A DNA stretch of 64,000 nt. It comes from Mytilinidion resinicola (taxonomy: Eukaryota > Ascomycota > Dothideomycetes > Mytilinidiales > Mytilinidiaceae). Numbering within the stretch: the first letter of the stretch is position 1; each line of letters begins with the position of its first letter. Under the pieces are notes generated by a model. The model was given only the letters and a program-made list of their open reading frames with translations, ran no database searches and was not told where the DNA came from. This document shows positions 31,904 to 44,343 of this stretch, piece by piece. The translations under genes and the position numbers were made by a program. The stretch covers positions 1-64,000 of the forward strand of contig NW_022985468.1 in NCBI RefSeq assembly GCF_010093595.1. The letters run 5' to 3'.

Positions 31904-34194
31904 CTAATGGCTTTGGACGGTATGAAAACTATCAGGGTATATAGCGCTTTGCTCTAACCCAAAAAGCGCATCAGATCCATAACGGCCAAGATCCATGGGC
32001 CCCATTGGCTGGAAAAGAAAGTCTGGCAGGTTGAAATCTGCATACCCTAAGCCTGTGTCGAATTCCGGTTGAATATCAGACCAAGCTGTCCAGGTATTCG
32101 TCTGCTCGTGCTCGATGTCTGGAGGACATACTTGGTTAGATGTTATCGAACTCTCTCGTGGCAGTCGGGATCTTTGATGTAGTTGCTTGCTTGAGACCTC
32201 CTCTACGACATTCGCAGGAGGTGGTACTAGGTCTGAACACCCGCAGTACTGCATGATCGATCTGAGGATCGTATGATTACGCCCCGCTACCGGAGTCGAT
32301 GGCGCCAAGTCGTCAAGGACTTCGAAACATATCTTTACGCAAGCAATTTCTGCGCTTTTATCTTCGTGGCTATCTCCCATTGAGATTTCGGTAATCAGGC
32401 TCAGCGCCGACGTCATAGTTACATAGACTACAGTCGAGAACATCTTCTCAATGCCGTAGTGTCGGCGGAAGGCTTGCAACATTCTGGCTATGCGCATAGC
32501 ATTTACAGTGCATATGTGTTGAGAGACTTGAGGAGTATAACCATCCAACTGCCGCTTGGGGCCACTCTTGGACACTTCGGACCCAAGCATACAGGCAGCA
32601 AAAGGTCGGTGTAGGAGTATTGTCGTGGCAAGGAATTGTATGTGTAGTGCGCAAACTCCCGAGCTAGGGAACTCGGTGCTGGGGCTCCATTCTAGCTCAC
32701 TGGGCAGTGATTTGAGGAACTGTAGAAGCCTCAGGCTCGCCTCGGACAGAGTGGATAATGTACTGGGGTGATCCAAAAGCTCTATGGGACCGTTGATGAC
32801 GCTAATGATGTCATCGAGAATTATGGATAGCTGGACCCATGCAGAGAGCAGATGATGCTGAGGGCCAACAGTAGCCAAGGTGGGGAGAGGGACAGCGATG
32901 TCAGGAAATCTCAACGCGGTTGGCCTGCCATGGAAAGAGCTGTATAATTTGTCTATGGTGTAACATCCCCACAAGGTTACGTGTCGGACTTTGTTTTCTT
33001 TCTCCGTAAGCTGGCCTTCCCGTATGAGGTCAGTGGGATCCTGATGAAGACCGAAATCATGCACAAGCCGGAAGGCAATTCCTGGATAAAGCCAGCAAGC
33101 TCTATCATTGCCAGTGCTGCCAAGATAGTGGCCAAATATGCAAAGTGCTTGAATGGTGGAGATAGTAGGCTGCTCCAGCTCAGACAGCAACTCCGCTTTT
33201 GCTCGGTGGAGATATACCGCAGCAAGACTTCGTATGCCACTCTTGGTGCTGAGTCGTATTGATCTCAGCAGAATTGCGTAGAGCAGGAAGAGCGAATAGA
33301 ACTGCGACTTGACGCCTATTGCATGGCACCCTCTAAATGTTTCCTCGTCTAAGATCGGAACAGCCGGGTGGTGATAGGTGAAGTAAAGCTCTAGCAAATG
33401 TGTCCTGATGGCCTCCGAATCGGCTAGATGCTCGAGATCATCATCTTTGGAGTAGGTCGGTAGTGTCGTACTTGAAGTTGGTGAGTGCGGCAAGAACGAC
33501 ACGACTTGCAAATTCGACGTATAGCCAAAGTAGTGCGACTGGCCGTTCTCATCAGAACTCAAGGTCCCTTTCATCAGTCCCATTTTTGACGCCATTGGCA
33601 GAATCGTTCCACAAATCGCCGACGAGATAGGCGTGGGCGACTTCAGGCCAAAGTCTCTGGCGATAGACTGCTGATCCAAAATGATTTGAAACAGGTTGTT
33701 TTGATCATATTGCTGGTCGGTCGCCCCCAGCGCGTCGCTATCCACAAAGGTGTCCGGAATGGAAGTCCACGCAGAATCTTCCTCAGCGGTACGAATGGAA
33801 GCACTCGGACTGGCCTCGCTTGAAGTTCTTTCGATGGATGAGGGCTGTCTTCGTTCTAATGCCGCGATGCGTTCTTGGAGCTGCTGAACATATGCCTTGG
33901 ACGACGATCTACGATGCAGTCAACAAGTTGGTCCACTGGTTTGTGGCTCTGTGAAGGTTCCGCGTACATTTTACGGCGGTCGTCGAATCGAAAAGTGCAT
34001 GATCTGTTTGCCTGCTTGCATTGCGAACATGGCTTTGCACTCCCACGGGGGCCCGAGTCGCCGTCACACTTCACCCTTCTGTCGCGGCACGTCACACACG
34101 CCACAGAGGCTCTGCGGAGCGGCTGCGAACTTTGTTTGCTGATTTTGCGTCGAGGAGCAGATGCCCCAGCTTCGTGGTCCAGAGACGGAGTCAT
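31904..34194 (-). CDS. Zn2Cys6 transcription factor, cluster regulator candidate 1
   Basis: Regulator of 743 residues in two exons (33968-34194 and 31904-33908). The zinc cluster is CVTCRDRRVKC followed by PCSQCKQANRSC, then the linker RKISSSKAYVQQLQERIAAL, a short coiled coil for dimerisation that is read only if the intron ends at the TCGTAG acceptor (33909-33910). The fungal transcription factor domain follows (LYFTYHHPAVPILDEETFRG, VTLWGCYTIDKLYSSFHGRP). The C-terminal 60 residues are acidic and rich in aromatic and Pro residues. Intact. It lies back-to-back with TF2 in the centre of the cluster, so control of the pathway genes is a reasonable inference; the TTCGGAA sites are candidate targets. 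Confidence 0.9.
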
Positions 34195-34614
34195 AAGTTA
34201 CAGTCGTGGTGGGTTGACGTGGGTTGACGCGGTGGAGGATGCAATGTTGGGCCAACTTTCAGCATGTGAGAAGCTTCGAAGAGGCTGGCATCCGGCCGAA
34301 GCCTGGAAATGCGGGGAAGCCGGCTGGCAGTCACAACCGGGAGAGGTTTGCCCTCCCGCCCCCCTGTGTGCCCCACGTTTATAGGCCATGGCGGTGTGGG
34401 GTTGAGGCCGATCCGGTCTGGGGTCAATCGGGCCGACCTTGTGTTGCTGCTCCATGCCACTGTTTCTGCTGCCACCCTCCTCGCCAGCTCCACGCCAGCT
34501 CCACCATCGCCATCCCATCTTGACGTCTCCCGTCCCTCATTGTCCTAGCTGCTGGAACTACCCGGACAACCCTCTTCCACAAGTGCCTGGAACGTTCGCG
34601 TAGAGTATCTAGCC
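34195..34614. promoter_or_regulatory. Divergent promoter of the two regulators
   Basis: The 420 bp between the start codons is GC-rich and contains GTGGGTTGACGTGGGTTGAC, a 10-bp direct repeat, at 34208-34227. I found no exact TTCGGAA, which would fit control of the regulators by another input. Confidence 0.4.
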
Positions 34615-37106
34615 ATGTCACTTTCCCCGTCGACCTCTCCACACCGGACGGAGAAGCAGGTCAGCAATGGCAGTGGCCGACGACGCAATAAGTATATCGC
34701 TCGCGCGTGGTAAGCCCCCGTGGTCCTACATCTGAGCATTCCTATCTAAGCAGCTCACTGTAGCCAGGACTGCCAGCGACGGAAAGTCAAGGTATCCTCC
34801 ACCACAACCCCGCAGCACAATCTGACCTGACGGCCTTTTCCCAGTGCTCCGGCGAAGATGTCTGTCTCCACTGCCGTGCTCGAGACGTTGTGTGCGTCTA
34901 CCCCCCAAAACCAGAGCACGACGGGAGGCGGAAGCGTCAACGTACCATCAACTCATCCAAGTACTTTCCCTATGATACATCAGTTCAACCAGCTTGGTAA
35001 CCTGCTACAGAAGCACTACTGCCGAAAGCGGTGATCGAAGCGGACGGCGACCGCAATCTGACCCTCGCGGCGCATCTCTTGAGGATCGGCTTGCACTCCT
35101 GCAAGAAGAGGTTCGCCGTGTATCAGAGGCCAACCCCAAGCAGACTAACCCAAGGTTAGTCTCGATATTATCTTCGAGCATGTCAGAAATACTTACTTAA
35201 TGGCTTTTCTAGTCTGCAACGCACCTCGCGTGCCAGCAATGCGTCAAATCTGACGCCGTATCTTGTGGACCTTACCCAGCCACTGCGCGATGAAACGGAC
35301 ACATTTGATCTCACTGGAAATGACTACCGCAGTCTATCACTGTCCTCGCAGCTCGTCGCACTGCATGAACTGCTGAGTACGGGTTCTGCCAAAGCCCGGC
35401 CAGCCGCTACACCGGCAATCCCTGACCGTACTTTCCCCCTGGAGCTCCCGCGACCGTCAAGATTGAAACATCTCCTCGACATTTATTTTCGCGACATGGA
35501 CTCCTTTTTCCCTTATCTGGATCAAACGGACACGGAGGCTCGGATATTTCAGACGCTACAAAGCCTGGGGTATTCCGACTACAATCTGATCGTCGACATA
35601 GACTTCCCACGGCATCCTATCGCAGCGCTTTTGTGCAACATTCTTGCAATGGGTGATTGTATGGATCCTCAACGTGTCAAAGCAGAAGATGTGAGGCCAG
35701 GTTGGCCAATCTACGTGAGAGGTCGTAAGCTGATGCACTATTTCCCCACGTCTAAAACTGTTTCCTTGGATCTAGTACGATATCACCTCCTCAGTGCACT
35801 CTATATGATGCACACGGAACTGCTTCAGCCAGCATTGCAGGCCATTGGCACCACAGTACAGCTGGCCATAAAAGCTCGCCTGAACAACCAGGCTGCATGG
35901 AAAGATTGTCCCGAGAGTGAGATTTCGGCCCGAAAGAAATTGTGGTGGACGATATATTTCTTCGATCGAAGGATTGCGCAACGCAATGGAAGTCCATATC
36001 TCATTCGAGATATTGAGGTTGCCGTTGAAGACTTTGAGCCAAATTTGGCAAGCCCGCGTTTACGGAACGAGCCAGGTGGTGATCCGAGCAGACAGTCCAG
36101 TCACTTTACACTTCACCACCCCTATTTCCAGGTTTTAATCAATTACGCCAAGCTTTGGGGTGAAATATGGGATAAATTCTTTGCGGCATCAGCTCCGAAG
36201 CGAATGGATTGGCGAGAAGTCGAGATCGCAGACACTCGTGTAATCCTTGTACGTCGTCAACTGTCTTCCGAACTGACTTGGGATACGGACTTGCTGGAAT
36301 CGTATATCTCAGACGGCGAAACAGAGCCTCAACTACGAAGGCGCTTGTTTATTTTCATCGTGAGTCATGAAAATAACTCCTCCATTTTCGGTATTACTTT
36401 CTAATGACCGAGGTAGAGAATAAATCTACTCCGCATGACGATCCGCCAGAATCCTATTTTGTCAGGCGAAAGCGGCCAGGAAGCTAGAAAACTCTGCGCG
36501 GTCCTCGCACGAGACAGTGTAGAAGCGATTGCTGCATTCGCTAATGCGTGTCCCGGTATTCGACCTAGCGGCTACTTCATCAGCACTGCGCTGGTCGAGT
36601 GCATATATCATCTCGTGTACCTTCTCAAAGATCCCGGGTTGCAGACAGATGGATCTGCAGCTCTGGAATCTTTCCACAGCGCATACCAATTGTTAGTTGA
36701 GCTCGCGGGAACGATAGAACCTGCAAATCATGCTCTCGAGGCCCTCAAAATTGCCATTTCCTCAAGCGATTACGAGATATTTGGTGCTTTGGGCACAGAA
36801 TCCGTAAGCCAAGAGGGAGATCGTGTCGTAGATGAGTCTATTCAGCGACAAGACCGCGGTCCAGTGATTGAAGAACTCCCGCAGCATGAGGATCAGCAGG
36901 TCGTGGACTTCAACTTGAGTAATTTTTCGATGCATACTCCGGATCTCATGATGGACCAGCCTGAGTCACGTCCAGTCTTGGACGTACCGCAAACGATGGC
37001 ACCTGACATTCATACCAACTTTCGACACTTCCCGCAGGAGACTTTGAGTCAGAACTTGGACTTCATGCAAGGATTAGCAAATACCTACGGCGATTGGGAC
37101 ACGTAA
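34615..37106 (+). CDS. Zn2Cys6 transcription factor, cluster regulator candidate 2
   Basis: Regulator of 739 residues in six exons (34615-34709, 34764-34791, 34845-34960, 35011-35154, 35213-36359, 36417-37106). The zinc cluster is assembled from three exons: CQDCQRRKVKC is encoded across introns 1 and 2 and CLHCRARDVVC in exon 3, giving C-x2-C-x6-C-x5-C-x2-C-x6-C. A basic stretch (GRRKRQRT) follows, then a coiled coil (DRLALLQEEVRRVSE), then the fungal transcription factor domain (LLDIYFRDMDSFFPYLD, RKKLWWTIYFFDRRIAQRNG). The C-terminus is acidic with NLSNFSMHTPDLMMD. Intact. It differs clearly from TF1, so the cluster carries two non-redundant regulators. Confidence 0.9.
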
Positions 37107-37262
37107 GCACACGAACATCGTATTTAAATAATACTTGACTTCGTGGTCATGAGATTCTTTCTAACACGGGTGATTGATGATAATATCCCTGTCACGTTGT
37201 AAAATAATCACGGAAACGCTGCACGCCCAAGTACGACTATCATTCCCAATACCGCTACAATA

Positions 37263-39156
37263 CTAAAGCTTCGCCCGGATCGGCCCATTTTCATACTTTT
37301 CTCTCTCCATTCGAAGCACTCGCCTCAATATCTTGCCGGTCGGGTTCTTTGGTAAGTCATCTACGAACACGATACCGCGCAGCTGCTTGTACGTGGACAC
37401 TTTCTCGGAGACAAAGTTCGAAATCGATTCTGCATGCCGCGACAGATGCGTTGGTGACTTTTCGACCTCCTTCTTGAGTACAACATATGCTCGAGGTAGC
37501 TCGGTAGCTTCAGATTCACTCCAAACTCCGCATATAGCAACTTCGTCAACGAGTGGGTGCCGATGGGCTATATCCTCTAACTCCAACGGCGAGACTTGAA
37601 ACCTGCTTGGAGTCTCAGCAACCTTTCGAGCAACATCGGGCAATAGATAGGAGCGACTCACCCTTTGTACTTGATGATATCTTTGAGCCGATCGTAAAGG
37701 ACAAGGAACCCGTCTTTGTCGATATACCCTAGATCGCCAGTCCGTAACCAATCTCCGTCAATCATCGATTCTTGCGTCGTCAATTCGTCATCTTTGTAGC
37801 CCCTATATCAGTCAACACCTTCTCTTTACACAGAACGGGTTGCATATAGGCACCCACATAAAAACGTTTGGACCTCGGACGGTAATCTCGCCGGGCCCAC
37901 TTGCGCCCACATCCTTGCAATCAAGATCCAGAAATCTCATCTCTGTATTTGCAATCAATTTTCCACTTGCTCCGAGAGCCATTGTTTTGTCGCGAACGCC
38001 ACTCTGGACACAGGGACCGGAGAGTTCGGTGCACCCGTATGCTGTAGACGAATCTTCTGTCAGTAGCTAGAACGCAAGACGCTAGAGATGGACTGACTTT
38101 GACATAGGGCCACATGTGGAAATGCCTTTGAAAGCTTCTCAGCGGTCTCTGCCTGATGGTGGTTAGACCTCGACTTTGAAATTTTTTAAACACCCGTTCT
38201 TAGATGATTCTTACCGTCAACGGCGCCGCGGAGCAAGAGAAGTATTCTAAAGATGGGTACGAGTACTTCCGCACAACCGGGTTTTCCGCCAGCATTTTAG
38301 CAATAGGCGGCACGAGTCTTGCTAGAGTAGCGTTTCGATCTTGCATGAGGCGGCAATACAGCTCCAGGTCAAATCGTGGCATCAGACAGACGTATGCGCC
38401 GAGCCAAAAACAACCAGTAATGCACACATAAAGTGCGTAGACGTGGGACAGTGGCGGAAAGAAGATCTCTCTTTGGCTGCCTCTCCAATTATCCGGATTA
38501 TCGCCTCGAAGTTGATGGATAGCAGCCACCAGATTGTAATGCGATAGCATCACAGCCTTAGGCCGCCCGGTTGTGCCGCTTGAAAGAAGAATACCGGCGA
38601 GGTGTTTGCGGGCATCTTTTCCCTTCAGCGAGTACGGCTTGCCGATTTTCGGGTGCGCGGCGGGGAGTGATACCGCAGGAAACGCGGTCCATTGGGCGCT
38701 TCGCTTCCCAAGAGTCAAGACGCGGATGTCGTGGTGTTTTTCGCAAAGCTTTAGGCTCTCGGAGGCTTTTTCGAATACTGAGTCATGTACCACGAGGAAA
38801 TTGGGATTTATCAAATCAAGCGCATGAGCGATTTCTGATTGATGGAGGGAGTTGTTCACGAGACTTGCGACTCCACCAAGCCACCAGACCGCATGCACGA
38901 CCACGATATACTCCGTTGAGCTTGGGGAGCTTATTGAAAGTGTCTGGCCTGGCTTGAAGCCTATGGTGTGACGGAGCCAGTAGGCAGCTCGTTGGACGTG
39001 TTCCTGGAATGCGCCGTAGGTCGTGGTTTTTCCGGTCAACGCGTCTTCGTAAATGATCTTATTGAGAGGTGTGTTGGACACATTCTGGAGCATCAATTCG
39101 GAAATTGATGTGTCGTTGGGGATGTCGACCCATGATTTGGAGCGGAGGATGGTCAT
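37263..39156 (-). CDS. AMP-dependent acyl/aryl-CoA ligase with PTS1 (AKL)
   Basis: Adenylate-forming enzyme that activates a carboxylic acid with ATP and CoA; closest in style to 4-coumarate-CoA ligase-like proteins. 553 residues in five exons (38215-39156, 38098-38152, 37858-38041, 37662-37802, 37263-37602), all in phase. Motifs: the P-loop-like [16 protein letters not shown], then [10 protein letters not shown], the [17 protein letters not shown] hinge motif, [15 protein letters not shown], and [11 protein letters not shown] with the catalytic Lys. The C-terminus RAKL is a PTS1 signal, as for many fungal members of this group. It would activate the acid released by ring opening for the acyl-CoA dehydrogenase in the peroxisome. 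Divergent from the P450. Confidence 0.92.
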
Positions 39157-39600
39157 TGAGAATCGATACTATGCAGAACTTCTTCAATCTCCAAAACATA
39201 TTGGACTGAAGTTATTTCTGTCGATAGCTGCGATGCAACACGAAGCATGGTCCGAATTACCCAATCAAGGCGAGCTAGTATAACGGAAGTTCGGTGGTTG
39301 GAGAGCTGACCGAGTGTTCCGAGACCCCACGATGATCTGCACTCCGCATCGAGTCATGCTGGAACTCCATGCATTACAGCAACAAAGCCACGAAACGTTC
39401 CATGGAAGCGGCAACATTTACGGCATTTGTGCTTTCGGTCAAAGTCTACCGGGCAATACGTATTCCAGTCCTGCTGACTCACCGAACATGTCAAACACAC
39501 ACCTCGGCCTAGTGGAGAGTACACCTCTGCAATGCATTCTTGAATTCTGTGTTTAGGAAAACACTGAGATTACCTTACATTGTTTGTCTTCTGATACAAG
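39157..39600. promoter_or_regulatory. Divergent promoter CoA ligase/P450
   Basis: 444 bp between start codons. Only a partial match to the cluster motif (TCCGAA at 39251-39256) and looser CGGAAG, GTTCGG and GTTCCGAG sites at 39283-39325 are present. Confidence 0.35.
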
Positions 39601-41365
39601 ATGACCATTCTTCTAGACGCCATCCTCTTTACAAAAACTTATTGGGTCCCAGTATGCGCTGGCATCCTTCTCGCCCGACTGGTCTATAACCGTTACAAAA
39701 ATGGGCTTTCTGACATACCTGGGCCATTCTTGGCCTCTTTGACTGATTTATGGATGTTTTCCCATTACCTTCGAAGAAAGGGGCACCAAGAATGGAAGTT
39801 GCATGAGAAGTACAATTCGCCATTACTGCGCATTGCTCCCAATACTATCGCAGTCGCCGATGCGGAGGCAGTCAAGACCATATATGGGTGGAAACCAATC
39901 TTTAGCAAAGTTAGTTTCCTTCTTATTCCACATTTGTACCACACTACGACTAACTTAGATCCCACAGAGTCGCCTATACATCTCGCAGTATGTCACCACC
40001 GAGGATGGCACCGTCCTGGAGAACGTATCTTCTACTAGAGATGAGGCCCGACACAGTATTCTTCGCCGACCGGTCGCACATGCTTATTCGTTGGGGACTC
40101 TGGTAGAATTTGAGCCTCTAGTTGATTCTACCTCTTTGGTATTTTTTAAAGAGGTCGAGGAGCGTTTTGCGCGGACTGGGAAAGAATGCGAACTATCAAA
40201 ATGGGTGCAGATGTATGCCTTCGACATAATGTGAGTAGCCGCGTCCTTGAGAACCGTACCTTGACTAACGGATATAGTGGCGGTATGTCGGCGTGCTTGC
40301 TTTGCTCTTCGAATGTTGGCTTGACAGTATATCTAACATAACCTACCAGAGCTCACCTTCAGCAAACGCTTCGGATTCCTAGAATCCGGCAAAGACCTCG
40401 GCAACATGATGTACCACACCGGCAAAGCCATGGACTACATCGGTTTCGTGCGTGCCAAAGCTCGCCTCACTCCCCCAAAGCCACCCCGCTGACATCGCCA
40501 GGTCGGCCAAGTACCCACCCTCGACGAATGGCTGCGCATCAAAGGCTTCGGCTACATCCTGCGCAAATTCCGCCCAACAGGGCCCCTCATGAAATTCACC
40601 GCGCGCCAGATCCGCGAGCACGCCGCCTCGCCGGACCAAACCCGCCCGGACTTCCTCTCGCGCTTCATCAAAGCGCGCGAGAAGTACCCGGACCTGATGA
40701 CCGACCGCCGCCTCGCGACGTACACCAACACCAACATCAGCGCGGGCTCGGACACGACAGCCATCGCGCTCCGCGAGGCCATCTTCCGCATCCTGACCCA
40801 CCCGGGCTGCTACGGGAAGTTCATGGCGGAGCTCAAGCGGACGCTGCAGGCGCGCGCTGAGGACGTCGAGTATAGCAAACCGATCACGTGGGCGGAGAGC
40901 CAGAGGATGCCGTACTTCCAGGCGGTTGTTAAGGAGTGTCTCCGTGTGCATCCGGCGTTGGGGCAGGTGATCCCCCGCGACGTGCCCGCGGGCGGCGTCA
41001 CGCTGTGCGGTAAGTACCTGCCCGAAGGCACGGTAGTCGGGTGCAACGCGTGGAGCGTTCACCGGGACAAGGCCGTGTATGGGGAGGACGCGCACGAGTT
41101 TGTGCCGGAGCGGTGGCTGGATGCGGATGTGGAGAGGGTGAGGTATTTGGAGAGTTTGAGCTTTGCGTTTGGAGGGGGCAGTCGGGTGTGTCTGGGGAAG
41201 AACATTGCGATGTTGGAGATTTCGAAGTTTGTGCCGGAGTTTTTTAGGAGGTTTGAGATTGCGTTGGTGGATCCGGGGCGGTATAGGCTGTTTCCAGGGT
41301 GGTTGGTGTTGCAGAATGGGTTGGATGTGACGCTGAAGGTGAGGGATGGGAAGGAGTTCTTGTAA
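39601..41365 (+). CDS. Cytochrome P450 (pisatin demethylase-like)
   Basis: Microsomal haem monooxygenase of 512 residues in five exons (39601-39909, 39968-40230, 40278-40282, 40350-40447, 40502-41365). The third exon is just 5 bp (TGGCG) and is needed to read DIIGELTF. An N-terminal anchor helix is followed by LSDIPGPFLASLTDLW, which resembles pisatin demethylase/benzoate hydroxylase-like P450s. Motifs: I-helix SAGSDTTAIAL, ExxR in KECLRVHP, PERW, and the haem loop FAFGGGSRVCLGK with the Cys ligand. Codon use in the last exon is much more GC-rich than in the first. Likely role: first hydroxylation of the substrate. Intact. Confidence 0.93.
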
Positions 41366-41675
41366 GAGATCTTCTTTACGGAGGTTGAGAGGACGTGATG
41401 AATGAGAATTTGTTACGAGGATGAGATGGTGGGTTTCTAGATTCGTGACTTAGCGCTACAATCAGAGCCTTTGCTCTATTCATGCATAGTACGCTGGAAT
41501 GAAATATGATGAATCGAGGGTGATTAGGAGTATAGAAAGCATCTAAGAGAGGCTGGCTTTTGTTAAACATCGTAAAATTTCAATTGGCGCCTTGTTTCTA
41601 TCTAGGACGAGCAGACACTACTTCCCTTCGTAATACTACACACAGCACCTTTCCCTCAGAAATGCTCCCAAAACC
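41366..41675. other. Convergent intergenic region P450/transporter
   Basis: 310 bp with no coding sequence. Confidence 0.5.
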
Positions 41676-43436
41676 TCACGCCACGTCCTCGATTTCCTGC
41701 GCGGCAGCATTCTTGCTCGACATACTCCCCGCTCGCCCCGTGAGATCCTGCTCCAGGATATCCAGCGGAATCTTCGCCATGTCCAGCTGCTGCTGGTAGA
41801 CGACGACCTCGTCCTCATCGCCGAACATGGCCGCAATCTCCTCCAGCGGCACGCGCAAAGTGTCCGGAAACAAAAAGAAAATCACAGTCCCGCCAAGCGC
41901 GGGAATGATAATGAAGCAAAGATAGAACTTCCACCCAGCCGACTCAAACGCATGCGGCGCGCTCTGCAGCCACATCAGATTCGTCAAGCTCAACGTCGCC
42001 ATGGCGATGGCGAAGCCCTGCGAGCGGACGTGGCTGGGCCAGATCTCGGCGACGTAGAAGTAGGTGGGCCCGTCCAGGAACAGCGAGAACCACGTCTGGA
42101 AGAGGATGATCATGAAGGCGCACGCGATCAGGCCGTTGCGGTCGGTGGTGCCGAGGTAGAATTTCTGCAGCGCGGCTTCGCCAGCCATGATGACGGCGCA
42201 GCCGATCATGCCGGTGGTGATGAGCACGGGGCGCTTCACGCGGTCGACGAAGGCCATGGCGACGATGTTGAAGACGAAGCCGGTCAGCTGGAAGCCGCCT
42301 TGGAAGTTGAGGATCTGGACCGTGTTGAAGCCGAGGCTGCGCCAGATGATGGAGCCGTAGTCTGGGATGTGTTAGTTGTGGGTTTGGGGCTTGGGGATTG
42401 GTTTGCTCACTGAGGATGACAAGGACGCCTGAGCTCATCAACACGAACTCCAAGAAGATGGTCATGAATGCTCGCTTGCGCAGGGATGGCTTCTTGAAGA
42501 TGCCCCAGTAGGACGTTGCGAGCGTCGTGTCGAGCTCGATTTGTTTCCGCATTTGGTAGAATTCCCTCTGGATGAGTGTTATATTAGCAGGAGAAAGCAT
42601 GCAAAGTAAAGCACATTACTAACCTTGGCAAACTCGTCGTTGGTGTGGCTTTTCGAGGAATGCATTCGAGAGACAACCGCCCATGCTTCCTCAGTTCGGT
42701 CTTTGGCAAGGAGATATCGCGGTGATTCGGGCATCCAATATAACCCACAAAGGATGATTGCAGGCATGGCCATCTGGATACCGAGAGGGCCACGCCACTG
42801 ATTGCCCCCGGAAACGAAGTAGAAGCCCAGCCCGACATAACAGGCGGTCGTATAACCTACCATCATGCCAACGGCGTGGACGTCGACCGCAATACCTCGC
42901 AGCTTGGGCGGTGCAAGTTCAGCGATCCATAGAGGCGCACTTGCCAAGATTACGAACGATCTTGATAACAGTGAGCAGACTGCTAAAATCCGTACTGTAG
43001 TTATAAAATTGGAGAGTACTGACCCTAATCCGCTGCAGAAGCGGAACACAATAAACATGGCAGGATTGATAGACGCTGTCATCAAAGCACCAGACAAGAG
43101 GACCAAAGCGTTACCCAGTCCGACAGAGAACTTGCGACCATATTTGTTGCTGGTCCAACCGGCCAGAAAGGACCCGAAGATGCCTCCTGTGTAGTACAGA
43201 GCGTTCATGGCCCCAATCAGGGCTGCGGCATTTGGAGCCGTGTCTAAACCCATTTTCTTGTTGAACGAGGGCTGGGTTAGGGTCGTGGCAATGACAGAGC
43301 CGGCGTACCCATACGCAACAGAGCTGAGAGCTATGAAAAGAATGACGCCGACGCTGTATGCATTGACATGCTGCTGGCGAAGGAATATCTGAGACGAGGT
43401 CGTCTGGGTCGTCTGGGTGCGGACGATTTCAGACAT
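41676..43436 (-). CDS. MFS sugar-porter-family transporter
   Basis: Twelve-helix transporter of the sugar porter branch, 530 residues in four exons (43024-43436, 42624-42960, 42411-42567, 41676-42361). The start is the ATG at 43434-43436 (MSEIVRTQTTQ). Family marks: SNKYGRKFS (helix 2-3 loop), IAELAPPKLRG, PESPRYLLAKDR, FVDRVKRP, AEIWPSHVRSQG and FPDTLRVPLEEIAAMFGD. The first intron is best placed at GTCAGT to TCAAG, giving GLGSFVILASAPLW; reading through without splicing stays open but inserts about 21 residues not seen in the family. Fungal members of this branch carry sugars, quinate, lactose and also other small cyclic compounds. In the cluster it is the likely importer of the substrate. 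Divergent from the hydrolase. Confidence 0.9.
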
Positions 43437-44343
43437 ATTGGAGAGCAATCTGCAACGCAGATGTTGTTCTCAATGTGCTGCCGAGAAGTCAGTCTCCGTA
43501 CATTCATCTGTCACTGCTTCAGGCGTTTCCATACATATTCCGAACGGGCGAGATATGACTTTTGTCACAGCAAGAATGAGGCTCGCTGTCAAGTGTTCGT
43601 GGCCGGTCTGTTTTTCTAATTTAGATACACCCTAGGGATTGATGTAGAGCAATCACGATAGGGGCTGTCTAGTAGAGGTCGAAAGATATTCCGAGTACCG
43701 GGTACGCGGAGTTGTGTTTTAGTACTGCACAATAATGCTGAAGGTCAGAGACAAGTGGACGATGATTACTGCATTCAGATCAGTAGTGAAGGATATATAG
43801 CCCCCTGAATTGCCCATTCACCCACACACCGAGTCACCGACGACAGTAAGCGACAAGGCGCTAGTGTACTGGGTACCCCATGGGGATGGGCATAAATCTT
43901 GCGGGGTAGAGCTAGCAGGCCTGCAAGCGAGAGTCATGACCAAGATGCGAGGACCGGAAGTCAACAGCCGAATAGAATTCGAAACAATAGTGGAGCCAAT
44001 GAGTCGCGGCGTCATTTTCTCTTCTTCCCGAGTCTTCGGAAAGCTAATGCCTCCCGAAAGTCACGTGCCTCATCTTGGCTGTCCGTATCAATAGCGTCCT
44101 AAGTGTTTCCGAGTGCACTGGGGCACAAGCTGCTCAGCATTTGAGTCTCGCCGTTGCAATCTAGACCTTATAATGCTGGTTCTGAGCTGTTCAACCATTA
44201 TCTTAGAGTTCCTTAGACCCGACCGTGGCTTAAGATCCAGTCGTTGAGTATTCTTCCATCTGTAAACGAACTCAACGAGTGTCCCTTGACAGCCCTTACC
44301 CATATTTCTTCAATCGATCTGCTCGTTGCTTCAGTCTCTCGCG
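43437..44343. promoter_or_regulatory. Divergent promoter transporter/hydrolase with TTCCGAAC and TTCGGAA
   Basis: 907 bp with no coding sequence. TTCCGAAC lies at 43538-43545, about 100 bp from the transporter start, and TTCGGAA at 44035-44041, about 300 bp from the hydrolase start. A near match TTCCGAG lies at 43689. Confidence 0.5.

Noticed and set aside
40379..41095. Long minus-strand frame opposite the cluster P450
   Set aside because: It is the antisense shadow of the GC-rich last P450 exon.
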